NCBI RefSeq assembly: GCF_002934665.1 | Contig: NZ_NIRS01000003.1 | Span: forward strand, 186,001 to 250,000 | From: Pseudomonas laurylsulfatiphila | Lineage (GTDB): Bacteria; Pseudomonadota; Gammaproteobacteria; Pseudomonadales; Pseudomonadaceae | Direction: 5' to 3' | DNA: 64,000 nt | Shown here: positions 45,602-55,832 of the stretch, piece after piece | Layout of the letters: the number at the start of each line of letters is the position of its first letter | How positions within the stretch are numbered: position 1 is the first letter of the stretch | The notes under the pieces: model-generated | Seen by the model: the letters and a program-made list of their open reading frames with translations, nothing else | Database searches by the model: none | What the model was told of the DNA's origin: nothing | Position numbers and translations under genes: made by a program

Positions 45602-46570
45602 TCAGCCGCCGATAATCTTCATGACAGTCGCGCCGCCGGAGAACGCTACTTCCTGCTTGTCCCCCAAGGCTTTCACCAGGAGTCTCTGCAAGGCCGGCAG
45701 CGCCTGGTGGCGCGGTTTGTCCAGCAGGTCGCCGATGTAATGGCGATTGCTCGACGACAGGCAGCCATGCAGCCACCCGGTGGAAGACAAGCGCAGTCGC
45801 GAGCAGGTCCGGCAGAACGGCACACTTTCGTTGGCGATCACGCCGAAGTAACCCTGGCCGGGAATTTCATAACGAACCGCCGTTGCATCGACCGGGGCAT
45901 CGGCCTGCAGATATTCATAGCGCTCGCCGATCAGGCTCAGCAATTGCTGGAGGCTGACGAACTGCTGCAAAAACGCATTGGAATCGTTGGCCAGGTGGCC
46001 CATGCGCATCAGCTCGATGAAGCGCAGTTCATAACCGCGCTCCAGGCAGTAGTCGAGCAGCGGCATCACTTGATCAAGGTTCTGTCCACGCAGCGGCACC
46101 ATGTTGACCTTGATCTTCATGCCGGCCGCACTGGCCTCGCTCATGCCGTCGAGCACGGTGGCCAGGTCGCCGCCCCGGGCAATGCCGCGGAACGCACTGG
46201 CGTCGAGGGTATCGAGGGAAACGTTGAGGCGCCGAATGCCGGCGTTCACCAGCAGCGGCAGTTTCTTCGCCAGCAACTGGCCATTGGTGGTCAGGCTGAT
46301 GTCTTCCAGGCCCATCTTCCCGACCGCTGTCATGAACGCTTCGAGTTTCGGGCTGACCAGCGGCTCGCCGCCAGTAATGCGCAGACGCTCGATCCCGGCC
46401 GCTTCAATCAGATAAGCCACACCGCGCGCCATCGCTTCGGCCGACAATTCATCCTGCGCAGCCACCAGCCGCTTGCCGTTGGGCACGCAGTAGGTACAGG
46501 CGTAATTGCAGGCAGAGGTCAGACTGATTCGCAAGTTGCGAAAACGCCTGCCTTGACGGTCAACGATCAT
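45602..46570 (-). CDS. moaA: GTP 3',8-cyclase (molybdenum cofactor synthesis)
   Basis: A 322-residue radical-SAM enzyme that converts GTP to the cyclised precursor of molybdopterin. CNYACTYC (about 21-28) binds the first 4Fe-4S cluster. FCRTCSRLRL and a downstream cysteine bind the second, and the essential C-terminal GG (KIIGG) is present. The start is MIVDRQGRRF at 46570. No other moa genes are nearby; Pseudomonas genomes often carry more than one moaA, so this may be the isolated copy. A perfect hairpin lies in its leader. Confidence 0.93.
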   Translation of the reverse strand: MIVDRQGRRFRNLRISLTSACNYACTYCVPNGKRLVAAQDELSAEAMARGVAYLIEAAGIERLRITGGEPLVSPKLEAFMTAVGKMGLEDISLTTNGQLLAKKLPLLVNAGIRRLNVSLDTLDASAFRGIARGGDLATVLDGMSEASAAGMKIKVNMVPLRGQNLDQVMPLLDYCLERGYELRFIELMRMGHLANDSNAFLQQFVSLQQLLSLIGERYEYLQADAPVDATAVRYEIPGQGYFGVIANESVPFCRTCSRLRLSSTGWLHGCLSSSNRHYIGDLLDKPRHQALPALQRLLVKALGDKQEVAFSGGATVMKIIGG

Positions 46571-46599
46571 GGTCACTCCGGCGGAAGAATATCGGGCCG

Positions 46600-46629
46600 C
46601 TAAAACTTGACTCAGAAATCAAGTTTTAG
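46600..46629 (-). promoter_or_regulatory. Perfect inverted repeat in the moaA leader
   Basis: CTAAAACTTGA (46600-46610) and TCAAGTTTTAG (46619-46629) are exact complements around an 8-nt loop, 30 nt before the moaA start. There is no T tract after it in either direction. It may be an operator or an RNA hairpin. It does not resemble the long Moco leader element. Confidence 0.5.
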
Positions 46630-46707
46630 CAAGTCCTCTACCTGAGTATATTCCTGCGGTACTGCGCCAAGTAGCGAAATCATGGCGCAATAAGGCAACT
46701 GAATGGC

Positions 46708-47346
46708 TCAGCTGCCGGAAGTGTCGGTGTCGCGCTTGCGTTTGTTGCCCATGCGCACGCCGATGTCCATCAGGAACTGGAAGAAACCTTCCTGATCTTC
46801 CAGCACATTGCTCCAGAACGGCGAGTGATACAGCGCGACGGCGCCGTGCACCAGTGCCCAGGACGCGCAGTAGTGGAAGTAAGGTGGCACGTCTTCCAGC
46901 TTGCCTTCGCTGATCCGGCCCTTGATCAGCAGGGTCAGGCGTTCGAAGTTCGAGGCACGGATCTTGTGCAGCTCCTCGATCATCTCCGGCACCTGGTTGC
47001 CCTTGACCACTTTCTCTTCGAGGCGGTCGAACAGGCGATAGCGTTGCGGATCGCGCATGCGGAATTCGAAGTAGGCCCGGGACAGGGCTTCCTTGTCCTT
47101 GTCGACATCGGCCGAATGCAGCAGTGCGTTCAAATCGCGCTCGTAGTCGAGCATCAGGCGCAGATAGATTTCCGCCTTGGATTTGAAGTGCTTGTAGATC
47201 GTGCCTTTGCCGATACCGACGGCATCAGCAATCATCTCGACGGTGACACTGTCTTCACCTTGTTCGAGGAACAGCTTAAGCGCGGTATCGAGAATTTCCT
47301 GCTCGCGGCGACGAAACTCACGGACCTTACGAGGTTCTTTATGCAT
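46708..47346 (-). CDS. TetR family regulator
   Basis: A 212-residue TetR-type regulator with an N-terminal helix-turn-helix (about 15-60; TVEMIADAVGIGKGTIYKHFKSK) and a helical ligand domain. The C-terminus is Lys/Arg-rich. Target and ligand unknown; moaA lies downstream at 138 bp and the sRNA locus lies upstream, divergent. In P. aeruginosa a TetR gene also lies near the tatD/rgsA locus, as I recall. Confidence 0.9.
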   Translation of the reverse strand: MHKEPRKVREFRRREQEILDTALKLFLEQGEDSVTVEMIADAVGIGKGTIYKHFKSKAEIYLRLMLDYERDLNALLHSADVDKDKEALSRAYFEFRMRDPQRYRLFDRLEEKVVKGNQVPEMIEELHKIRASNFERLTLLIKGRISEGKLEDVPPYFHYCASWALVHGAVALYHSPFWSNVLEDQEGFFQFLMDIGVRMGNKRKRDTDTSGS

Positions 47347-47560
47347 AAGAAAAGGTCTGTCGGGGTCAAAATTCGAAGCCGCGTATTATGCCTAACTTAC
47401 GCAAAAATGCACGGATCATCCGACCATATCTGCGCTTTCCGGTCATTCCGCGCACGATTGCCGGTTGATGAGAACTCTTCCGAAGCGCATGTATTCCAAA
47501 TTTGTTTAAAAACCCTGACCAGCAAACTGGACGAGGCGCAATCCTGATCAATACTTGAAC

Positions 47561-47681
47561 TGTCGGCGGGGCATCTCCCCCAAGTGTCACGCCGATATTG
47601 GTACCAACGGACCGCGTGCCATTGTTTTACTCCTAATGGTCTTAACCCGGATTCACCCCCCAGAACCCGGGTTTTTTTTGC
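47561..47681 (+). ncRNA. rgsA: RgsA (P16)-type small RNA
   Basis: About 120 nt with no coding frame, between a TetR gene and tatD, the location of RgsA in P. aeruginosa. A CAATACT -10-like box at 47549-47555 resembles RpoS promoters. A 5' stem (CGGCG 47564-47568 with CGCCG 47590-47594) is followed by a single-stranded middle with anti-Shine-Dalgarno ACTCCTAATGG (47629-47639) and a 3' terminator with eight T residues (47644-47679). RgsA is an RpoS- and Gac-linked, Hfq-bound sRNA reported to repress acpP and fis. The 5' end is estimated. Confidence 0.75.
47644..47679 (+). terminator. Terminator of the small RNA
   Basis: AACCCGG and CCGGGTT arms around a C-rich 16-nt loop, with eight T residues overlapping the end of the right arm. 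No protein gene precedes it on this strand within 300 nt, which supports a noncoding transcript. Confidence 0.88.
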
Positions 47682-47688
47682 CTGCGAT

Positions 47689-48474
47689 TTAACCTTTTAC
47701 GTGCGCCAGCGGGAACAGCCGCTTGAAATTGGCCGTGGTCTGCTCGGCAAACCGCTCGTAGGGTTCACCGCGCAACATTGCCAGAAATTCCGCTACTTCA
47801 CGCACGTACTGCGGCAGGTTTGGCTTGCCGCGATGGGGAATCGGCGCCAGGTAGGGCGAATCGGTTTCCACCAGCAACCGGTCGGCCGGCACCTTGCTGG
47901 CCACGTCACGCAACGCATCGGCATTGCGAAAAGTGACAATCCCGGACAAGGAAATGTAATAGCCCATGTCCAGCGCGGCCTTCGCCATTTCCCAGTCTTC
48001 GGTAAAGCAGTGCAATACGCCCGCCTGGGGCAGTGCCGCTTCGCGCAGCAAGTCCAGGGTATCGGTGCGGGCCCCACGGGTGTGGATGATCACCGGCTTT
48101 CCAGTCTGCTGCGCCGCTTGCAGGTGCAGGCGAAAGGACTCCTGCTGCAACTGCGCCGCTTCCGGCTCGTAGTGGTAATCGAGGCCGGTTTCGCCGATGG
48201 CGACCACCCGCGGGTGATTGAGCTCCTGCAACAGCCAGTCCAACGCCGGCGCGGCACCGGGCTGTACATCCAGAGGGTGCACGCCCACCGAGCAGTCGAC
48301 GTCGTCATAACGTTCGGCCAGGGCTTTGACGTCGGCCGCGTTGTCCGCGCTGACACCGATACACAGAAAGTGCCCTACCCCGCGCTGCCGGGCGGCATCC
48401 AGGGCAGCATCCAAGGAGCCGTCGTGGGCGGCCAGGTCGAGGCGATCGAGGTGACAATGGGAATCTACGAGCAT
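47689..48474 (-). CDS. TatD family metal-dependent hydrolase
   Basis: A 261-residue TatD/YcfH-type TIM-barrel hydrolase, a group with 3'-5' DNase/RNase or D-aminoacyl-tRNA-related activities. The metal site starts with DSHCHLD (His5, His7 of the mature numbering), GETGLDYHY and VIIHTRGA, and ends with ETDSPYLAP. Start at 48474 (MLVDSHCHLD). The holB gene lies 68 bp upstream. Confidence 0.92.
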   Translation of the reverse strand: MLVDSHCHLDRLDLAAHDGSLDAALDAARQRGVGHFLCIGVSADNAADVKALAERYDDVDCSVGVHPLDVQPGAAPALDWLLQELNHPRVVAIGETGLDYHYEPEAAQLQQESFRLHLQAAQQTGKPVIIHTRGARTDTLDLLREAALPQAGVLHCFTEDWEMAKAALDMGYYISLSGIVTFRNADALRDVASKVPADRLLVETDSPYLAPIPHRGKPNLPQYVREVAEFLAMLRGEPYERFAEQTTANFKRLFPLAHVKG

Positions 48475-48542
48475 AAAGGGCTGCAACTTACATCGAATGG
48501 GTGGGACGGTCGGGTGTACTGATAGATTCTAGGCGCAGACAG

Positions 48543-50163
<1,621 letters not shown>

Positions 50164-50173
50164 TTAGTCAGAG

Positions 50174-51406
50174 TCATTGCGGGCTTTTCGGTGCGCTTGC
50201 ATCGGGTTCCGGTGTTTCAGGAGCTGGCGCAGGATCTTGCGCCGGCACTTGCGGCAGCGCCTCGGGAGCGGTGTTCGGTGAAGCGGCCGGGATCGGTGCC
50301 AACTCCTGCGAAGCCTTGGCCTCCTGCGTACCGTTTTGCTCAGTCTGGGTCGGCGCAGTCTCTGGCGTGGCAGTGGGCGCCGGGCTGGAGCGGTAATCGG
50401 CGCGACGCTTGAGCTGGAACTCCTTCACGGCATTGTTGTGGGCATCCAGGTCATCGGAGAACACGTGAGTGCCATCACCGCGCGCCACGAAGTAGAGGCT
50501 GTTGCCCTCCACCGGATTGAGCGCCGCATGGATGGCTTCGCGACCGACCATGGAAATCGGCGTCGGTGGCAGGCCCGCATTCATGTAGGTGTTATAGGGC
50601 GTCGATTCCTTGAGGTGAGCCCGGGTCAGCTTGCCGCTGTAGCGGTCGCCGAGGCCGTAGATCACCGTCGGATCGGTCTGCAGCAGCATGCCCATCGCCA
50701 TCCGCCGTACAAACACGCCAGCAATTTGCCCGCGCTCCTGTGGTACGCCAGTCTCCTTCTCGACCAGCGAGGCCATGATCAGCGCTTGATAGGGTTCGGT
50801 GTACGGCGCATCTGCGGCGCGCTGCTCCCATTCATTGGCGAGTACTTCGTCGAGGCGGTCGTAGGCGGTTTTAAGCAGCTCGATATCGGACATGCCGCGC
50901 ACGTAACGATAGGTGTCAGGGAAGAAGCGCCCTTCCGGAAAAATCCCGGTGTGGCCGAGCTTGTCCATGACCTGGCTATCGCTCAAACCGTCGAGGCCAT
51001 GATCGAGTTTCTCTTCCTTGGCCAGCGCTGCGCGAACCTGGCGGAAATTCCAGCCTTCGACCAGGGTCAAGCTGTACTGAACCATTTCCCCGCGTTTCCA
51101 CAGGTCAATCAGGCCTTCGACGGTCATGCCCGGCTTCATGCGGTATTCACCGCTGTGCAGGGGTTGTTTGGCGAGATTGAAGCGCCAATATACACGCAGC
51201 CAGAAGGCATCCTTGATGACGCCATTGGCTTCGAGTCGGTAGAAGGTGCGGGTCGGCGTGGTGCCCTTGGGCACATCCAGCAATTGTTCCTGGGCAATGT
51301 TCAGCGGCTGTACCAGCGCCGAATGAATTTTCCAGGCTGAAGCACCCATCAGCAGCCCTGCCAGAACCACTCCGGTTTCCAGCAGCAGCAAGAGTTTACG
51401 TCTCAC
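50174..51406 (-). CDS. mltG: Endolytic murein transglycosylase
   Basis: A 410-residue membrane-anchored MltG (YceG) enzyme that cuts nascent glycan strands. One N-terminal helix (about 4-25) is followed by a LysM-like region and the catalytic domain with the active-site Glu in SLVEKETGVPQER and the AGLPPTPI segment. The last 70 residues or so (from about 340) are Pro/Ala/Glu/Thr-rich and look unstructured, an extension over the minimal enzyme. Follows pabC by 3 bp. Confidence 0.93.
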   Translation of the reverse strand: MRRKLLLLLETGVVLAGLLMGASAWKIHSALVQPLNIAQEQLLDVPKGTTPTRTFYRLEANGVIKDAFWLRVYWRFNLAKQPLHSGEYRMKPGMTVEGLIDLWKRGEMVQYSLTLVEGWNFRQVRAALAKEEKLDHGLDGLSDSQVMDKLGHTGIFPEGRFFPDTYRYVRGMSDIELLKTAYDRLDEVLANEWEQRAADAPYTEPYQALIMASLVEKETGVPQERGQIAGVFVRRMAMGMLLQTDPTVIYGLGDRYSGKLTRAHLKESTPYNTYMNAGLPPTPISMVGREAIHAALNPVEGNSLYFVARGDGTHVFSDDLDAHNNAVKEFQLKRRADYRSSPAPTATPETAPTQTEQNGTQEAKASQELAPIPAASPNTAPEALPQVPAQDPAPAPETPEPDASAPKSPQ

Positions 51407-51409
51407 GTA

Positions 51410-52225
51410 TCAAGCATCCAGTAGCACACGGGCAATGGTTTGGAGTTTACGGGTGAGCGGCCCAACCGGCCAGTGAAGAGCAGCATAGGCACGCACCGGC
51501 CAGATACCATACACGCTGTTGCAGACAAAGACTTCGTCGGCCCATTGCAGCTGTTCGAGGGGGATATCGGTAATTTGCGTGGGGATTCCCAGCGACTTGG
51601 CCTGGAACAATAGTTCGGCACGCATCACGCCGGCCACGCCGCAGCGCTTGAGATCAGCCGTGATGAGCACACCGTCACGCACCAGGAACAGATTGCTGAA
51701 CACGCCTTCGATCACGCGTCCGGCCTGATCGAGCATCAAGCCTTCGGCATGCTCGGTGTCCTGCCATTCGGCACGGGCGAGGACTTGTTCCAGTCGATTG
51801 AGGTGCTTGAGGCCGGCCAATAATGGCTGCCTGGACAATCGGGTGGAGCAAGGAAACAGACGAACACCCTGCTCGCCATGCGCGGCAGCATAGGTTGCAG
51901 GTGGATTGCCTTGCAGAATGCGTCGGGCCTGGGCCGAAGGATCGGGAGCGTAACCGCGCAGACCGTCGCCGCGGGTGAGAATGAGCTTAAGCACCCCGTC
52001 ACCCAATGCGGCGGCGTAGGCCAGCAGTTCGCTGCGGATCAATTCCTGATCGGCAGCAAGCGCCAGACGCGAACAACCATCCGCCAGACGCGACAGATGC
52101 CGCTCCAGCAACACGGGCTGCCCGTTGCACACGGCGATGGTCTCGAACAGACCATCGCCATAAGCCAGGCCGCGATCCTTCAGCGACAGAGCGTCAGCCG
52201 GCTGACCGTCGACCCAGCTGTCCAT
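51410..52225 (-). CDS. pabC: Aminodeoxychorismate lyase
   Basis: A 271-residue fold-type IV PLP enzyme that converts aminodeoxychorismate to 4-aminobenzoate for folate. The PLP lysine is in LKHLNRLEQV, and EGVFSNLFLVRDG is the characteristic motif. It starts within the last nucleotides of fabF (1-nt overlap), so translation is coupled. Confidence 0.93.
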   Translation of the reverse strand: MDSWVDGQPADALSLKDRGLAYGDGLFETIAVCNGQPVLLERHLSRLADGCSRLALAADQELIRSELLAYAAALGDGVLKLILTRGDGLRGYAPDPSAQARRILQGNPPATYAAAHGEQGVRLFPCSTRLSRQPLLAGLKHLNRLEQVLARAEWQDTEHAEGLMLDQAGRVIEGVFSNLFLVRDGVLITADLKRCGVAGVMRAELLFQAKSLGIPTQITDIPLEQLQWADEVFVCNSVYGIWPVRAYAALHWPVGPLTRKLQTIARVLLDA

Positions 52226-53469
52226 CAGCCTGCGAACCGGCGGAACACCAGCGAGCCGTTGGTACCGCCAAAACCGAAGGAGTTGGACACGACCACATCG
52301 ATATCCATGTTGCGCGCGGTGTGCGGCACGAAATCGAGATCGCAGCCTTCATCCGGCTCATCAAGGTTGATGGTCGGCGGCGCTACCTGGCTGTTGATCG
52401 CCAGCACGCTGAAGATCGCCTCGACCGCGCCCGCCGCACCCAGCAGGTGACCGGTCATGGACTTGGTGGAACTGACGGCCAGCTTGTAGGCATGCTCGCC
52501 GAACACCGACTTGATCGCATTGACTTCAGCGAGATCGCCTGCGGGAGTCGACGTGCCGTGGGCGTTGATGTACTGCACTTGATCGCCATTGATCTTCGCA
52601 TCGCGCAGCGCATTGGTGATGCAGCGGGCAGCACCCGCGCCATCGGCTGGCGGCGAGGTCATGTGGTAGGCGTCGCCACTGGTACCGAAGCCGATCAGCT
52701 CGGCGTAGATGGTCGCACCACGGGCCTTGGCGTGTTCCAGTTCTTCCAGAACCAGCGCACCGGCACCATTGGACAGCACGAAGCCGTCGCGGCCCTTGTC
52801 CCATGGACGGCTGGCGCGGGTCGGCTCGTCGTTGCGGGTCGACAGCGCGCGGGAGGCACCGAAGCCGCCCATGCCCAGGCCGCAGGCCGCCATCTCGGCG
52901 CCGCCGGCAATCATCACGTCGGCTTCGTCGTACATGATGTTGCGGGCTGCCATGCCAATGCAGTGGGTACCAGTGGTACAGGCCGTGGCGATGGCGTAGT
53001 TAGGTCCCTGTGCCCCCAGATGGATCGACAGGAAACCGGAAATCATATTGATGATCGAGCCTGGCACGAAGAATGGGGAAATCCGTCGTGGGCCGGTCTC
53101 GTGCAGGGTGCGGCTGGTTTCTTCGATATTGGTCAGTCCGCCAATACCCGATCCCATGGCCACGCCGATGCGTTCGCGGTTGGCGTCAGTGACTTCCAGA
53201 CCGGCGTTGCGCACCGCCTGAAAACCTGCGGCCAGACCGTATTGAATGAACAGGTCGAGCTTGCGGGCTTCCTTGACCGACAGGTATTCCTCGACATTGA
53301 AGTCCTTTACCGAGCCGCCAAAACGGGTGGAATAGGCAGAAAGGTCGGTGTGTTCGATCAGACCAATGCCACTGCGGCCAGCCAGAATGCCCTGCCAGCT
53401 GCTCGGCACATCCGTGCCCAGTGGCGACAACATACCCATACCGGTGACTACGACGCGTCTACGCGACAC
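52225..53469 (-). CDS. fabF: Beta-ketoacyl-ACP synthase II
   Basis: The 414-residue condensing enzyme for fatty-acid elongation. The catalytic Cys is in TACTTGTHC (near 164), with the two His motifs HGTSTPAGD and [11 protein letters not shown]. It follows acpP by 109 bp, where a terminator can attenuate readthrough, giving less FabF than ACP. Confidence 0.96.
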   Translation of the reverse strand: MSRRRVVVTGMGMLSPLGTDVPSSWQGILAGRSGIGLIEHTDLSAYSTRFGGSVKDFNVEEYLSVKEARKLDLFIQYGLAAGFQAVRNAGLEVTDANRERIGVAMGSGIGGLTNIEETSRTLHETGPRRISPFFVPGSIINMISGFLSIHLGAQGPNYAIATACTTGTHCIGMAARNIMYDEADVMIAGGAEMAACGLGMGGFGASRALSTRNDEPTRASRPWDKGRDGFVLSNGAGALVLEELEHAKARGATIYAELIGFGTSGDAYHMTSPPADGAGAARCITNALRDAKINGDQVQYINAHGTSTPAGDLAEVNAIKSVFGEHAYKLAVSSTKSMTGHLLGAAGAVEAIFSVLAINSQVAPPTINLDEPDEGCDLDFVPHTARNMDIDVVVSNSFGFGGTNGSLVFRRFAG

Positions 53470-53514
53470 AGCACTCTCCTTTTTTCAAATGACGACTTTG
53501 CATCAGGCCTAAAG

Positions 53515-53549
53515 AAAAAACCGCACGCCATGATGGCAGTGCGGTTTTT
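53515..53549 (-). terminator. Terminator/attenuator between acpP and fabF
   Basis: On the minus strand AAAAACCGCAC ... GTGCGGTTTTT-type arms with an inner GCCA/TGGC stem and T-rich end, 30 nt past the acpP stop. Expected to stop most acpP transcripts. Confidence 0.9.
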
Positions 53550-53578
53550 CCATGACAGCGAGCAACGATTACAAACTA

Positions 53579-53815
53579 TTACGCCTGGTGGCTAGTAACG
53601 TAGTCGATTGCAGCTTGTACAGTAGTGATCTTCTCGGCTTCTTCGTCAGGGATTTCGGTCTCGAATTCCTCTTCCAGAGCCATCACCAGCTCAACGGTGT
53701 CAAGGGAGTCGGCACCCAGGTCTTCAACGAAGGAAGCAGTGTTGACCACTTCTTCTTCTTTAACGCCCAGTTGCTCAGCAACGATTTTCTTGACGCGCTC
53801 TTCGATGGTGCTCAT
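53579..53815 (-). CDS. acpP: Acyl carrier protein
   Basis: A 78-residue acidic ACP carrying the phosphopantetheine serine in [12 protein letters not shown]. It shuttles acyl chains in fatty-acid, lipid A and phospholipid synthesis. Its leader has TTAGGAG 12 nt before the ATG, and this region matches the antisense segment of the RgsA-type RNA at 47622-47639. A promoter lies at 53868-53895. Confidence 0.97.
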   Translation of the reverse strand: MSTIEERVKKIVAEQLGVKEEEVVNTASFVEDLGADSLDTVELVMALEEEFETEIPDEEAEKITTVQAAIDYVTSHQA

Positions 53816-53818
53816 ACC

Positions 53819-53837
53819 TTGTTTTCACTCCTAATGG
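53819..53837 (-). promoter_or_regulatory. Predicted RgsA pairing site in acpP leader
   Basis: The plus-strand sequence here, TTGTTTTCACTCCTAATGG, equals the small RNA segment TTGTTTTACTCCTAATGG (47622-47639) except for one extra C. The acpP mRNA can therefore pair over 18 base pairs with one bulge, covering its Shine-Dalgarno sequence. Confidence 0.75.
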
Positions 53838-53867
53838 ACAAATTCAGGCAGCTGGCCAGTGGGTAAG

Positions 53868-53895
53868 TGTATAGAAAGGCTTTTCAGCTTTTCAA
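53868..53895 (-). promoter_or_regulatory. Probable acpP promoter
   Basis: Minus-strand TTGAAA, a 16-bp spacer, then TATACA. The start would be near 53861, giving a leader of about 46 nt that includes the small-RNA site. Confidence 0.55.
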
Positions 53896-54011
53896 CTGAA
53901 AGCTTCACTCCTCGAACCCGGTGACCCTCTGCCTATAAATAGATTGCAGCTTTATAACGGATTTTAGACAGCTCGTATGACATTTTTTTGAAGCAATCCG
54001 TCACATTTGAA

Positions 54012-54752
54012 TTACATGTACATCCCGCCGTTCACCGGGATTGTAGCTCCGGTAACGTAAGCCGCACCGTCCGACGCAAGAAAAGCGACCACGGACGCGA
54101 TCTCTTGAGCTTGCCCCAGACGACCCAGCGGAATCTGCGACTGCAAGGCTTCACGCTGCGCCTCGGGCAGTTCACGGGTCATATCAGTATCGATGAACCC
54201 TGGGGCCACCGAGTTTACCGTAATCGCACGCGAACCGACTTCACGCGCCAATGCACGGCTGAAACCTTCCAGACCGGCCTTGGCGGCAGCGTAGTTTACT
54301 TGGCCTGCGTTGCCCATGGCACCCACAACCGAACCAATACTGATAATTCGGCCCCAACGGGCTTTGGTCATGCCACGCAAAACGCCCTTGGACAGGCGGA
54401 ACAGACTGTTCAGGTTGGTATCGACAACGTCGTGCCACTCGTCGTCTTTCATGCGCATCATCAGGTTATCGCGGGTGATACCGGCATTGTTGACCAGGAT
54501 CGCCGGCGCACCGAACTGCTCCTGGATGCTCGCCAGGACCGCCGCCACGGACTCGTCACTGGTGACATTGAGTTCCAGGCCGGTGCCTTGAATACCGTTT
54601 TCCTTCAGGGTCGCGGCAATACGCTCGGCACCCGACGCGGAAGTCGCGGTACCGACAACGATGGCGCCCTGACGACCCAGTTCCAGGGCGATAGCCTGGC
54701 CGATGCCACGGCTTGCACCGGTGACCAGTGCAACTTTACCTTGCAGACTCAT
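54012..54752 (-). CDS. fabG: 3-oxoacyl-ACP reductase
   Basis: A 246-residue NADPH-dependent SDR that reduces 3-ketoacyl-ACP. GASRGIGQAIA is the cofactor loop and YAAAKAG the catalytic Tyr-Lys pair. The start MSLQGKVALVTG at 54752 is standard; an upstream ATG at 54785 overlaps fabD. It is 16 bp after fabD. Confidence 0.96.
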   Translation of the reverse strand: MSLQGKVALVTGASRGIGQAIALELGRQGAIVVGTATSASGAERIAATLKENGIQGTGLELNVTSDESVAAVLASIQEQFGAPAILVNNAGITRDNLMMRMKDDEWHDVVDTNLNSLFRLSKGVLRGMTKARWGRIISIGSVVGAMGNAGQVNYAAAKAGLEGFSRALAREVGSRAITVNSVAPGFIDTDMTRELPEAQREALQSQIPLGRLGQAQEIASVVAFLASDGAAYVTGATIPVNGGMYM

Positions 54753-54768
54753 GCAAGCTTCTCCTGAT

Positions 54769-55707
54769 TCAGGCCAACGCTGCACGGGCGGCAGCGAAAG
54801 CGTCTGGGGTATTGAGGTTGGATGTCGATACGCCTTCGGCGCAACGCTTGTTCAGACCGGCCAGCACTTTGCCCGGGCCGCACTCGACCAGATTGGTCGC
54901 GCCTCTGGCAGCCAGCGCCTGTACAGATTCGACCCAGCGTACGGGCTTGTACAGCTGTTCGAGCAGATCACGCTTGAGGGTTTCCAGATCGGCCGGCACT
55001 TCGGCGCTGACGTTCTGGACCACAGGAATCTGTGGCGCCTGCCAGTTGATCGCGGCGATCGATTCGGCGAAACGCTCGGCAGCCGGACGCATCAGCTCGC
55101 AGTGGGACGGTACGCTGACCGGCAGCGGCATGGCGCGCTTGGCACCACGCGCCTTGCAGCCTTCGATGGCGCGCTCAACCGCAGCCTTGGCACCGGCGAT
55201 GACCACCTGGCCCGGGGAGTTGAAGTTCACCGCACTGACCACTTCGCCTTGCGCCGCTTCGGCACAGGCTGCCAGTACGTCGGCATCGTCCAGGCCGAGG
55301 ATGGCGGCCATGCCGCCCTGCCCGGCCGGGACGGCTTCCTGCATCAGCTGGCCACGACGCTCGACGAGTTTCACCGCGTCGCCCAGGCTCAGGCTGCCCG
55401 CTGCCACCAGCGCGCTGTATTCACCCAGGCTGTGCCCGGCGACGTAGGCCGGACGCGCACCACCATCGGCCAGCCACAGACGCCACAGGGCGATCGAGGC
55501 GGTCAGAATGGCCGGTTGGGTTTTATCGGTTTGATTGAGTTGCTCTTCCGGCCCTTGCTGGGTCAGTGCCCACAGGTCGTAACCCAGTGCATCGGAAGCT
55601 TCTTTGAATGTTTCAAGGACAACCGGGTGTTGTGCGCCCAGCTCGGCCAGCATGCCGAGGGACTGCGAACCCTGTCCCGGGAAGACGAATGCGAGGGAAG
55701 CAGACAT
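54769..55707 (-). CDS. fabD: Malonyl-CoA:ACP transacylase
   Basis: A 312-residue transacylase loading malonyl onto ACP. FPGQGSQS forms the oxyanion region and GHSLGEYSAL holds the nucleophilic serine near 92. Start at 55707 (MSASLAFVFPGQG); an upstream in-frame ATG at 55806 has no family support. plsX lies 125 bp upstream. Confidence 0.96.
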   Translation of the reverse strand: MSASLAFVFPGQGSQSLGMLAELGAQHPVVLETFKEASDALGYDLWALTQQGPEEQLNQTDKTQPAILTASIALWRLWLADGGARPAYVAGHSLGEYSALVAAGSLSLGDAVKLVERRGQLMQEAVPAGQGGMAAILGLDDADVLAACAEAAQGEVVSAVNFNSPGQVVIAGAKAAVERAIEGCKARGAKRAMPLPVSVPSHCELMRPAAERFAESIAAINWQAPQIPVVQNVSAEVPADLETLKRDLLEQLYKPVRWVESVQALAARGATNLVECGPGKVLAGLNKRCAEGVSTSNLNTPDAFAAARAALA

Positions 55708-55832
55708 GTAACAAGCCCCTAATGATCTTGTCGTCGGAGAATTGGCGCCCCGCTTTGGGGACGCAAGAAACTGACAGTTGGATGGCCCATCGAACCAAGC
55801 GGTCACATTTAAGCATTGTCCGACGAAAACGC

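Noticed and set aside
46571..46707. Moco riboswitch in front of moaA
   Set aside because: The region is too short and holds one simple hairpin without the multi-stem Moco element.
47388..47402. GacA upstream element for rgsA
   Set aside because: Only a half-match (AACTTACG) was found and no TGTAAG partner at the right spacing, so I do not claim direct Gac control from sequence.
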